A DNA stretch of 34,301 bases, from the IMG/VR virus record IMGVR_UViG_3300021519_000034, positions 1-34,301 of that record. The stretch is one strand, 5' to 3'. Shown one piece after another: positions 27,698 through 34,301 of the stretch; within the stretch, counting starts at the first letter, position 1, and every line of letters begins with the position of its first letter. A program made the position numbers and the translations under genes. The notes beneath the pieces were generated by a model. It was not told the DNA's origin. It was given only the letters and a program-made list of their open reading frames with translations, and made no database searches. The stretch is from a virus.

Positions 27698-27972
27698 TAC
27701 TTCTTCCTTCCTAACAAAGTATCAACCAGTACGTCAACTTCTGTTGTGTCCGCTGTACCTAGCCAATTTGCGCGATTGTTGCGGATGATAATTAGTTTTT
27801 CCAAAGAGCAAAAAGGGCCGGTTGCCTTTAGCCATGCTAACGCAAGTTTCTCCCGTTCTACTGAGTTGTTGGTGGATAGTGCAATTAGCTTGAAGTCTGA
27901 AACCAAGCAGGGCTGCTCCGCATTTCCAGCACAAAGACTCAGGAGGAGAATAAGGAGCCATGTCCGTTTCAC
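27697..27972 (-). CDS. Small secreted protein in the lysis cluster (91 aa)
   Basis: GTG at 27972 (GTGA overlap with the gene before). The N-terminus MKRTWLLILLLSLCAGNAEQ is a signal peptide with a likely cut after GNA; the LSLC is a poor lipobox, so lipidation is unlikely but not excluded. The mature part has two cysteines that might form a disulphide and ends basic. It might be a spanin-like or superinfection-related protein; there is no clear family. Confidence 0.6.
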   Translation of the reverse strand: MKRTWLLILLLSLCAGNAEQPCLVSDFKLIALSTNNSVEREKLALAWLKATGPFCSLEKLIIIRNNRANWLGTADTTEVDVLVDTLLGRKK

Positions 27973-28628
27973 TTCGCCATTTCGGTACTTGCTGCGTTAA
28001 TCCTAACTTTGATTGCATTTACGTCTTCAGGTTGCACTTTAAAACCAGCGGTGACATATCCAGCAAAGGCTCCCACTTCGGGCGGGATAGACCCACGGCA
28101 CACATAAGTAGCACCTTGCTTGGCCTCCCATTCCGTGGTCTTACCCGAAACTTCCAGTTTGCTGCACATCACCTCGCCGTTAAGCATAGCTACCATCGCT
28201 GCGTTACGCTCAGAACTAGCCGAAAAAAGACTACTCATACTGCCGTCGATGCTCTTATCCCTGCCCTCTTTGCCAATAGCCAGAACGGTCACACGGCTAT
28301 TAACAACCAAGTTTGCCTTGTAGACAACCACGCTTACTGCATCCGTATCCTTCTGAAGCAAAGCGGCTATAGGCAGTAGCTTCTCCTGTTCTTTCAAAGT
28401 TGGTAAATGGTCTGCCGTAGTGATGGCGTGGAGGATGACTTGCCGTGAGTCCCATGCAAAGTAGCCGAGAAAAAATAAGGACGCTAGGATTACAACAGCA
28501 ATAAGTTTAAACGGCGTGTCTACCCACTTGATGAGTTCGATACCTTTGTCTAGGTACGTCCCACCTTTGGGGCTGATCGTCCCCTTTCTGGGGGTGACCT
28601 TTCTAGTGACACGCTTCTTGGTGACCAT
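27969..28628 (-). CDS. Membrane-anchored protein of the lysis cluster (219 aa)
   Basis: ATG at 28628, overlapping the upstream TGA as TGATG (TTG one codon earlier is also in frame). A very basic N-terminus (VTKKRVTRKVTPRKG), one membrane helix (KLIAVVILASLFFLGYFAW, about 41-59), then a periplasmic domain with two cysteines. The topology (N-in, C-out) suits an inner-membrane lysis or superinfection-exclusion protein. No family recognised. The basic cytoplasmic tail might bind DNA or RNA. Confidence 0.65.
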   Translation of the reverse strand: MVTKKRVTRKVTPRKGTISPKGGTYLDKGIELIKWVDTPFKLIAVVILASLFFLGYFAWDSRQVILHAITTADHLPTLKEQEKLLPIAALLQKDTDAVSVVVYKANLVVNSRVTVLAIGKEGRDKSIDGSMSSLFSASSERNAAMVAMLNGEVMCSKLEVSGKTTEWEAKQGATYVCRGSIPPEVGAFAGYVTAGFKVQPEDVNAIKVRINAASTEMAK

Positions 28629-28786
28629 CAATGCACTTTCAACACCAGCGATACAAGCAACATGATGATTGCACCAGCAACACCTAAAAGGATGTGTTCC
28701 ATTCGCTTAATACGCAAGATAGTCTCTTTCCACCGTTCAGCACAAACGGCTTCGTGCGACATAAACCTAGCTTCTAACTCGGTCAC
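28628..28786 (-). CDS. Small membrane protein, XhlA-like (52 aa)
   Basis: GTG at 28786 (GTGA overlap with the gene before) to TGA at 28630-28628. The sequence begins with a short helix (TELEARFMSHEAVCAERW), then ETILRIKRMEHILLGVAG and a C-terminal membrane helix (AGAIIMLLVSLVLKV). This matches small XhlA-like phage membrane proteins, which work with holins. It opens the lysis cluster. It may be an anti-holin or second holin. Confidence 0.75.
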   Translation of the reverse strand: MTELEARFMSHEAVCAERWKETILRIKRMEHILLGVAGAIIMLLVSLVLKVH

Positions 28787-29142
28787 GGCATTTCAACCCA
28801 AGACAGCGTAGCTTCATCCCATGTGTAGCGTTTGTCATCTACGGGCATTGAAGTCGGCGCAGTCCACTGGCAAGTCTCTTCGACTAAAGTCCAGCTTGGG
28901 AAGGGTTGCGGCGGGATAAAGGCATCGCGCCCAGCATCGTAGGTGAAACCAATACCGGCGTAATTCTTACGCATGGCTACACCGCCGTCAGGTTGACCGT
29001 CTTGCCCGTAGTGGACTCCACCGCGTGTGTTGTAGGAGGTCTGCACCCAACCAGACCCAAACATCCCTGAGTCGATTACGTCCTGATCTGCAACGATGAC
29101 TTGGGTAACCATGCCGCCTTCAACTTTAGCAAAGTGACTCAT
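28783..29142 (-). CDS. Tail fibre-associated protein (119 aa)
   Basis: Start set at ATG 29142 (ATGA overlap); a start at 29169 would lie inside the fibre gene. The protein begins MSHFAKVEGGMVTQVIVADQ and contains WVQTSYNTRGGVHYGQ, MRKNYAGIGFTYDAGRDAF and IPPQPFPSWTLVEE. Proteins with this start and the SYNTRGGVHY, NYAGIGYTYD and PPQPYPSW motifs recur in cyanophage and other aquatic phage genomes next to tail fibres. Function is probably structural. Confidence 0.8.
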   Translation of the reverse strand: MSHFAKVEGGMVTQVIVADQDVIDSGMFGSGWVQTSYNTRGGVHYGQDGQPDGGVAMRKNYAGIGFTYDAGRDAFIPPQPFPSWTLVEETCQWTAPTSMPVDDKRYTWDEATLSWVEMP

Positions 29143-29996
29143 ATTGTGATGCTCCCTGAGGCAGTCCATTTGTAGACCCTGTAGCCGCCAGCAACGGTTA
29201 TTGTCGGTGAACCTGTTGTTGAGGTTGCAGCCAAGAAAGTATCTGCGTAACGGATGATTACGATACCTGAACCGCCAGCGCCAGTCGTAGGACTTCCGTT
29301 GGAAGCACCGCCGCCACCGCCACCTGTGTTAGCGGTTCCATCGGTTCCGCTTCCTGATGTTCCCGTTGAACCAGTACCGCCGCCACCTGTACCACCAGCG
29401 CCACCTACCCCATATATGTCGGAACTTCCTCCACCACCACCCGCATAGGTGACCGAGGAACCGGATATGCTGGACGCAGTACCTGCTCCACCATCACCGC
29501 CTAGTACCAAAGACCCATTAACACCAACTGCACCCGCGCCGCCGCCGCCGCTACCTGTGTTATTTGCACCGCTTTGGAAGCCTGTACCACCGTTATTACC
29601 TTGCCCTGCTGTTCCCGTCCCGCCGGTGTAGGTCTTGCCACCGCCACCACCACCTGAACCACCATTGCCGCCGTTTGCATTTCCAGATGTACCGCCGCCG
29701 CCAGCGCCACCACCTGTGGAGGTTATTGTTGAGAATACAGAATTGTTACCAATATTACCTAAACCAGCAGAAGTTCTTGCTGCACCACCAGCACCTACGG
29801 TCACTGTAAGCGGCGTGCCAGACGCTACTGCAAATCCTGTGGCAGTTCTAAACCCACCAGCACCCGCGCCGCCGCCCACACCAGAAGAAAATCCCTCAAT
29901 ACCGCCGCCGCCGCCACCCGCAACCACCAAATACTCGATGACAGATGGCGCAACGGCAGCAGCTCCGGCTAAAAAAAAGTTCTTAGCGGCAAACAT
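29139..29996 (-). CDS. Glycine-rich tail adhesin
   Basis: Start set at ATG 29996 (MFAAKNFFLAGAAAVAPSV; 1-base overlap with the fibre stop). 285 residues. After an IEYLVVAGGGGGG start there are many Gly tracts (GGGGG, GGAGGTGGGG) between short polar loops, ending with GGSGIVIIRYAD and a beta-rich tip YRVYKWTASGSITI. This is the pattern of adhesins with polyglycine type II helix sandwiches (as in the phage S16 gp38 tip) where loops bind the receptor. It lies directly after the tail fibre gene. Loops and Gly tracts are candidates for host-range variation. Confidence 0.82.
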   Translation of the reverse strand: MFAAKNFFLAGAAAVAPSVIEYLVVAGGGGGGIEGFSSGVGGGAGAGGFRTATGFAVASGTPLTVTVGAGGAARTSAGLGNIGNNSVFSTITSTGGGAGGGGTSGNANGGNGGSGGGGGGKTYTGGTGTAGQGNNGGTGFQSGANNTGSGGGGAGAVGVNGSLVLGGDGGAGTASSISGSSVTYAGGGGGSSDIYGVGGAGGTGGGGTGSTGTSGSGTDGTANTGGGGGGASNGSPTTGAGGSGIVIIRYADTFLAATSTTGSPTITVAGGYRVYKWTASGSITI

Positions 29997-31036
29997 TAAG
30001 GTGTGTACCCTTGAGCAGCCGAACCGTACCAATTAGTACCGTCAGCAATAAAAGTAAAAATATCCATTTTCCCGGCAGTTGCGGTAACTGTCGGCGCACC
30101 AGCAGAACCAAACTTTACGCCGGTGAATGTCGCTGTTCCGTTACCTGTAGAAGCAGCTTGTTTAAGCAGCAAAACAAAGGATTTTCCAGCAGTTGCAGTT
30201 GGCATTGTAAAGGTGCAGGCCGTGGAAGCGGTCAAGGTTGCGGTTTGTACCGTTCCGCTTGTCAGCGACAATGTAGACGAACTTGTTACCGTTCCAATTG
30301 CAACCACCGATTCAACGTAGTTTGTGACTGTAGGATTGGTTAAAACCGGCGTTGCAATGGTCGGCGTAGTATCCAGCACCATCTTACCTGTGCCGGTGAC
30401 TGCATTTGTAAGCGTTACGCCGCCGTAGGTCAAAGCGGATGACATTGTAGTTGCGCCGGTGTGCGTAGTTACGCCGGTAACACCCAATGTCCCTGAAACC
30501 CGCAAGTTAGTGAAAGCGTTAGGATCAAGCAGTTGAAACTGCGTCCCATCGTATTCAACCAGAGCTATTTGACCGGTAACCATATCGCCAGCTGCCAACG
30601 CTACCGTACCCGTTCGGGTTACTGATTTAGCGCCCAGGCCATCAATGTTAAGCGTCACAGCAGCCGTATTGGTAGCGCCTACAACGAACGAGAATATCTG
30701 CCCCGCCGTGTAAGCTGTCAGAGTAGGTGATACGGTTCCTGTAATAGTATCTGTGCCTGCAACCGTTATAAGCGTGTTGGTGCTGAAGTTCTGGAGCTGG
30801 CTTAACCTAACAGCGTCAGTTGCTACCGTACCAGCGCCCAAGTTGGTGATCTTGTACGTTCCCATAGGGATATTAGCGGTAGGTGTAGTCTGTCCGTCTT
30901 TCGTCAAGGCGGTAGAAAGCCCAGTCCCGAGGTCAGCCGTGAGGAGGTTGAACGCGGTGGAGCTGATGACTGTGCCGCTAACAACGGGTTGCCCCGCGCT
31001 GTTTATGTTGAATGTGCCGCTTCCGTTGTAACTCAT
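29996..31036 (-). CDS. Tail fibre protein
   Basis: 346 residues, Thr/Ser/Gly/Ala-rich, all-beta. The start SYNGSGTFNINSAGQPVVSG with TAFNLLTADLGTGLSTALTK and MGTYKITNLGAGTVATDAVR is the recurrent N-terminal part of podovirus fibres. The middle holds repeating TLGVTGVTTHTG / TYGGVTLTNAVTG strands, like a triple beta-helix. The C-terminal part is a separate domain ending TFIADGTNWYGSAAQGY. It may carry the glycine-rich adhesin at its tip. Confidence 0.85.
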   Translation of the reverse strand: MSYNGSGTFNINSAGQPVVSGTVISSTAFNLLTADLGTGLSTALTKDGQTTPTANIPMGTYKITNLGAGTVATDAVRLSQLQNFSTNTLITVAGTDTITGTVSPTLTAYTAGQIFSFVVGATNTAAVTLNIDGLGAKSVTRTGTVALAAGDMVTGQIALVEYDGTQFQLLDPNAFTNLRVSGTLGVTGVTTHTGATTMSSALTYGGVTLTNAVTGTGKMVLDTTPTIATPVLTNPTVTNYVESVVAIGTVTSSSTLSLTSGTVQTATLTASTACTFTMPTATAGKSFVLLLKQAASTGNGTATFTGVKFGSAGAPTVTATAGKMDIFTFIADGTNWYGSAAQGYTP

Positions 31037-31045
31037 TTTTTTTCC

Positions 31046-33124
31046 TTATCTTTTCTGTTGAATTGTACTAGGAGCAACTGCCCCAATGCTTGGCTTTTCA
31101 ATAATGGACATTATTTTATTCCGCAATGCTGCTTGCGCTTGATCTCTGCCAATATTTGCTGCGCCTTCGCCAGAAAGAGCTGCGGCTAACCGTTTTTGCG
31201 ATGCGCCTAAAGCCATTTCTTCAGCAATAGGTTTAACCGCCAAATTAAGACCAGGAGTACGCATTCCAAGACCCAACAATTCACCCATCAATTGCGGCGT
31301 TGTATTTGATCGACTAGGAGCAGCAAAAGCAGGTTCAGCAGTCATAGCCAAAGAACCGCGTTCTAGCGTTTTTATTTGAGCCAATTCATTAGGGCTAAAT
31401 AAAGTTTTTAGCCTATCTTCTCCAATTTCGTTCAACGCTCTTTTAAAAGTCATCCCGTTAAATGCTTTGTCACCGCTGGACGTTGCTTTGTTTATTGCCC
31501 AGTTAAATGCTTCTGTTCGCAAATTGTGCCACGGCGCAGCACCTTCGCCTGTTTTTGATAAAGATTCTTTTAAGGCTTGTATATCCCTAACATTGCCTCT
31601 AAGAATGTTTTGCTCAAAAAACCTATCAGGAGCAACATTGTTAATTGCATCAGTTACGCTTTTTCCTGTTTCTTGTTCAGCAAATCTTTCTGCTGCTGCT
31701 TTCCTAGCGGTAAGCAATGCTTTTGATGCGCCAGCTTCAGGTATTTCTAAAAGCGACTCATTAAGAGCTTGTTTTATAGGTTTAAGAGCAGAAGAAACAG
31801 GGCCAAATCCGGGATTGTTATTGTTAATTAAACGATTAAGTTTATCGGCCTCGTTAATTGTTAAAACTTTTATTTGTTTTCCATCAAACAAACCAAAATC
31901 TTTTAACCTGTTTAAAACGGGAGTTGGTATATTTTCAACGCCAAATTCATCCGCTATTTTTCCAGCTATATCAGCTAATTTTCTTGTTGGTAGCGATGTG
32001 GTATCGCCCACTCCATGCGCTTTATAAGCATCATACAATTCAGTAACCGCTTGCCCTGCTTTAGCATCTTTTTCTTGAATTGTTTTAATTACCGCTTCTG
32101 ATGCTTGCAACGGTGTAGTTGGCTGTGCTGACTTTGGATTTGTTCCGAAAAGAGTATCAGGTATTTCCCGCATTTGATCTGCTAACCGCTGCGCGTAAGA
32201 TTTTTGCGCTACATCTTGTTGTTGAAATCTTTGCGTAAGCGTGCCTGATTCTTCGCGTTGTACGGAAGGGAGGTTAGCTTCAATCTTTTGAATATTTTGT
32301 TCTGAAGTCCATTGAGCAGGGTTTTTTGATATTTGTGCGCTTGTACCCATGCCAGGGCCAGCAACAGCCTCAATGTCCATTTTTCTTGCCAACATTTCTG
32401 GATCAAGTTTGCCGTTAAATGAAATTTGTTTTTTTGCATCTTCAACAAGCGAGTTTTTAACTCCTTGCGCCAAAGCATCAAAATCAATGCCATTAGTTTT
32501 TAAAGCTACTCTTACATTGTTAATAACTTGTGTTTCTGGAATTAAAGACCGCAAACCTTCTGCTAGTTTGTTTTTTGCAAACTGCGCTCCGCTTACAACG
32601 CCTTGCACAACCCGAGGTGCTGCCGCATTTAAAACCCCACCAGCTAACCCGCTAACACCGGCATTGATAAGGTTTGACTGCGTCGTGTTTGTTGGATCAA
32701 AGCCAGCATAACCGCCCGCCGCGCCCGATACCATTCCAGATGCCCCTCTACCAAGCAAACCAACCCCTCCTGCTGGAGTTAGCATTAAAGGCGAACCCAT
32801 CGCTATATTTCCAGCCAACCGCGAAAAATCATAGCCAGCGCCATCTGGTGCGCCTTGCGCTCTGCCTTTTTCGTAAGCTGCTATTTCTTGGTTTGTTTGC
32901 TTTGTAAATTCTTCTGCTGCTTGGGGGTCTGTTACATTTAAATATTTTTGTTTTATTCCTTGCGTAATGTCAGCAGCACCTCGACCAACTTTTACCAAAG
33001 TAGAAGGAACTTCTGGCGTTGACGCGGCAATATCAATTGCATCTTGCGGTGGCGGTAAAGGTTTTCCTGCGGCTAACGCCAATATTTGCTGAATTGATAG
33101 TTTGCTTGTATCAATATCTGCCAT
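31046..33124 (-). CDS. Large putative internal virion / DNA ejection protein (692 aa)
   Basis: 692 residues. An N-terminal helical start (SKLSIQQILALAAGKPLPPP), a Gly/Ala/Met-rich semi-hydrophobic stretch (about 110-170, MGSPLMLTPAGGVGLLGRG) that could enter a membrane, then a long charged helical part and an Ala-rich C-terminus. No enzyme motif seen. Size, composition and position between the 588-residue protein and the tail fibre suit a protein that leaves the head with the DNA to form a channel in the cell envelope. The codon use is visibly more AT-rich than in the head genes. Role inferred. Confidence 0.65.
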   Translation of the reverse strand: MADIDTSKLSIQQILALAAGKPLPPPQDAIDIAASTPEVPSTLVKVGRGAADITQGIKQKYLNVTDPQAAEEFTKQTNQEIAAYEKGRAQGAPDGAGYDFSRLAGNIAMGSPLMLTPAGGVGLLGRGASGMVSGAAGGYAGFDPTNTTQSNLINAGVSGLAGGVLNAAAPRVVQGVVSGAQFAKNKLAEGLRSLIPETQVINNVRVALKTNGIDFDALAQGVKNSLVEDAKKQISFNGKLDPEMLARKMDIEAVAGPGMGTSAQISKNPAQWTSEQNIQKIEANLPSVQREESGTLTQRFQQQDVAQKSYAQRLADQMREIPDTLFGTNPKSAQPTTPLQASEAVIKTIQEKDAKAGQAVTELYDAYKAHGVGDTTSLPTRKLADIAGKIADEFGVENIPTPVLNRLKDFGLFDGKQIKVLTINEADKLNRLINNNNPGFGPVSSALKPIKQALNESLLEIPEAGASKALLTARKAAAERFAEQETGKSVTDAINNVAPDRFFEQNILRGNVRDIQALKESLSKTGEGAAPWHNLRTEAFNWAINKATSSGDKAFNGMTFKRALNEIGEDRLKTLFSPNELAQIKTLERGSLAMTAEPAFAAPSRSNTTPQLMGELLGLGMRTPGLNLAVKPIAEEMALGASQKRLAAALSGEGAANIGRDQAQAALRNKIMSIIEKPSIGAVAPSTIQQKR

Positions 33125-34301
33125 TATTTTTGCCCCGCCAATCTTTTAGACGCATCTTGATAAAGTTTTATTTGCTCCGGCGTAAACATTGGATTTGCTT
33201 TTGCATACGCTCTAACTTCTTTTTCAAAGTTATAATCAAGTTTTCCATTACGGTCATAATAATCAGTAGCCAATTCTGATATTTTTTGATCCCTAAGTGC
33301 TTTTTGTCTAAACACTTGAATTAGCAAATCACGCCCATCTTTGCTTTGAGCAAGTTGCGGCGTCATTGATTGCAACATTTGCGTTTCAGCAACCGCCATT
33401 GCGCCAGGCATCAAATTAGTGCCGCCTTGATGTTTTGCTTTCAAAGCCATTTCAATAGAAATTGCTCTAATAACTTCTTCTGCTGGCAAACCTTCCGTTT
33501 TAATTCCTAAAGATTGCCCTATGCTTTTAAGGCCACTAATTTGGTCAGCAAGTTTTCCTTGAGAAACACTAGGATCGGCAGAAAGCGATTGCATTAAATC
33601 CAAGTTGTTTAACATGGAGTTTGCTTCGGCAAAACCTGTCCTTAGTAAATATTCTTCTCTGCCAACTTCATTTTTTGCCCGTGTTTCTTCTCTTGTTATT
33701 GATCCAGCTTTTTGTCCTGCTGTTGGGTTTGCAACTGTACCGCCACCAATCCCACCTTGAAGAACTGTTTGATTTGGTGCTTTGCCAGGGGTTTGTTCGC
33801 TTGCAATCGTTGCGTTTATGCCGTTTCTACTAGCCCATTGAGTTGTGGATTGTGCGAGCGCATCGGTAGGAGCAGTCCCTGTTGCTAAATACTTAAATTG
33901 TTCATCTGTTCCAGTTACATTGCGACCGCCAACTTCTCTTGTTGAAATTGCATTTTTTGCAGTTCCGGCTGTTTCTGATTCTTTTATCAAGCCTTGTCCA
34001 ATGGCATAACCGGGTGCTAAAGATTGATTGCCAGTTATAGGATCACGCCTCCAGATGCCGCCCTGCGTTGCGGTATCAGTTAAAGCAAAGTTCCAAGCAG
34101 GAGAACCCTCTGGAATACCAGCCGAGCGTAATTCTCTAATTTTATCTGTTGGTTTATTTTGTTCTTCAAATCCTTTTTGAATCCACTCTGCCGCTTTACC
34201 CAATGCGGGATTGTTAGTGCTTTGAATAAGTAACGCCGCAGCTCGAGGATCAATTGGCAACCCCGCATTAGGAATACCAATTCTATTTGCCGCCATAGTA
34301 C
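33124..34301 (-). CDS. Putative internal virion protein, C-terminal part (cut by window end)
   Basis: The C-terminal 390 residues of the 588-residue protein whose N-terminus is at 1-716. The ATG at 34296 is in frame with the true start at 716 (198 codons upstream on the circle), so it is internal. This part has helical segments (ETRAKNEVGREEYLLRTGF, NSMLNNLDLMQSLSADPS) and ends near TPEQIKLYQDASKRLAG. Polar, no catalytic motif. Its stop overlaps the ATG of the 692-residue gene by one base. Confidence 0.8.
   Translation of the reverse strand, partial: TMAANRIGIPNAGLPIDPRAAALLIQSTNNPALGKAAEWIQKGFEEQNKPTDKIRELRSAGIPEGSPAWNFALTDTATQGGIWRRDPITGNQSLAPGYAIGQGLIKESETAGTAKNAISTREVGGRNVTGTDEQFKYLATGTAPTDALAQSTTQWASRNGINATIASEQTPGKAPNQTVLQGGIGGGTVANPTAGQKAGSITREETRAKNEVGREEYLLRTGFAEANSMLNNLDLMQSLSADPSVSQGKLADQISGLKSIGQSLGIKTEGLPAEEVIRAISIEMALKAKHQGGTNLMPGAMAVAETQMLQSMTPQLAQSKDGRDLLIQVFRQKALRDQKISELATDYYDRNGKLDYNFEKEVRAYAKANPMFTPEQIKLYQDASKRLAGQK
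34175..34300. repeat. Terminal direct repeat, right copy
   Basis: Identical to 1-126. The final base (34301) differs from its expected partner at 127. When the contig is circularised one copy should be removed; the virion gene crossing it then reads through without a break. Confidence 0.95.

Noticed and set aside
29254-30036. Proline-rich open frames on the plus strand opposite the adhesin
   Set aside because: They are the complement of Gly codon runs (ggn/ccn), have no ribosome-binding sites and oppose a clear minus-strand gene.
26875-34301. Diversity-generating retroelement of Bordetella BPP-1 type, given the podovirus gene order
   Set aside because: No reverse transcriptase frame and no template/variable repeat pair were seen near the fibre or adhesin genes or elsewhere.
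1-34301. tRNA genes and CRISPR arrays
   Set aside because: No cloverleaf-like segment with a T-loop and no evenly spaced repeats were found on reading both strands; small or unusual tRNAs could be missed without a scan.

Overview
The window is a complete tailed-bacteriophage genome given as a circular contig. Bases 1-126 are repeated at 34175-34300, so the unique circle is about 34,174 bp, and one virion gene is cut by the arbitrary ends (it reads from 716 down to 1 and on from 34174 to 33124). The gene set suggests a podovirus-like phage of a Gram-negative, probably proteobacterial, host: P22-type portal, single-gene scaffold, head-tail adaptor and tail-hub proteins, large internal virion proteins, no tail tube, sheath or tape measure, and DUF1376, NinB, ERF and YqaJ genes of lambdoid type. 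No integrase and no CI-like repressor were found. I identified no RNA genes apart from two group I introns and one structured leader RNA.

Layout. A divergent control region lies at 23081-23252. Rightward (+) from it runs a short early operon (23253-26878): small zinc-ribbon and hypothetical proteins, ERF annealing protein, YqaJ exonuclease and small accessory genes. Leftward (-) from it runs almost everything else, tightly packed with stop/start overlaps. In order of transcription: Cro-like repressor (22895-23080), a structured C4-like leader RNA, the DUF1376 replication protein with internal iteron-like repeats, a DNA cytosine methyltransferase broken by a run of ten G, NinB, a CHC2 zinc-finger protein, a Ref-like nuclease and a VRR-NUC nuclease. 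An internal sigma70-like promoter near 18752-18780 leads into the packaging and head genes (TerS, TerL, glycosyltransferase, FkbM methyltransferase, ADP-ribosyltransferase-like protein, portal, scaffold, major capsid). The tail genes, internal virion proteins, fibre and glycine-rich adhesin follow. The lysis genes (small membrane protein, holin, M15 peptidase) end convergent with the early operon at about 26876.

Two points stand out. First, the major capsid gene is split into three exons by two related group I introns (8850-8586 and 8434-8156) without internal endonuclease genes; removing them restores a continuous 333-residue capsid protein. Second, the cytosine methyltransferase carries a G10 tract right after its catalytic PCQ motif. 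At ten G the ribosome enters a second, fully open frame that itself looks like a conserved phage protein. At eight or eleven G it would make a complete methyltransferase. Both frames stop within five bases of each other and both couple to ninB. This could be a phase-variable or frameshift-controlled two-product gene.
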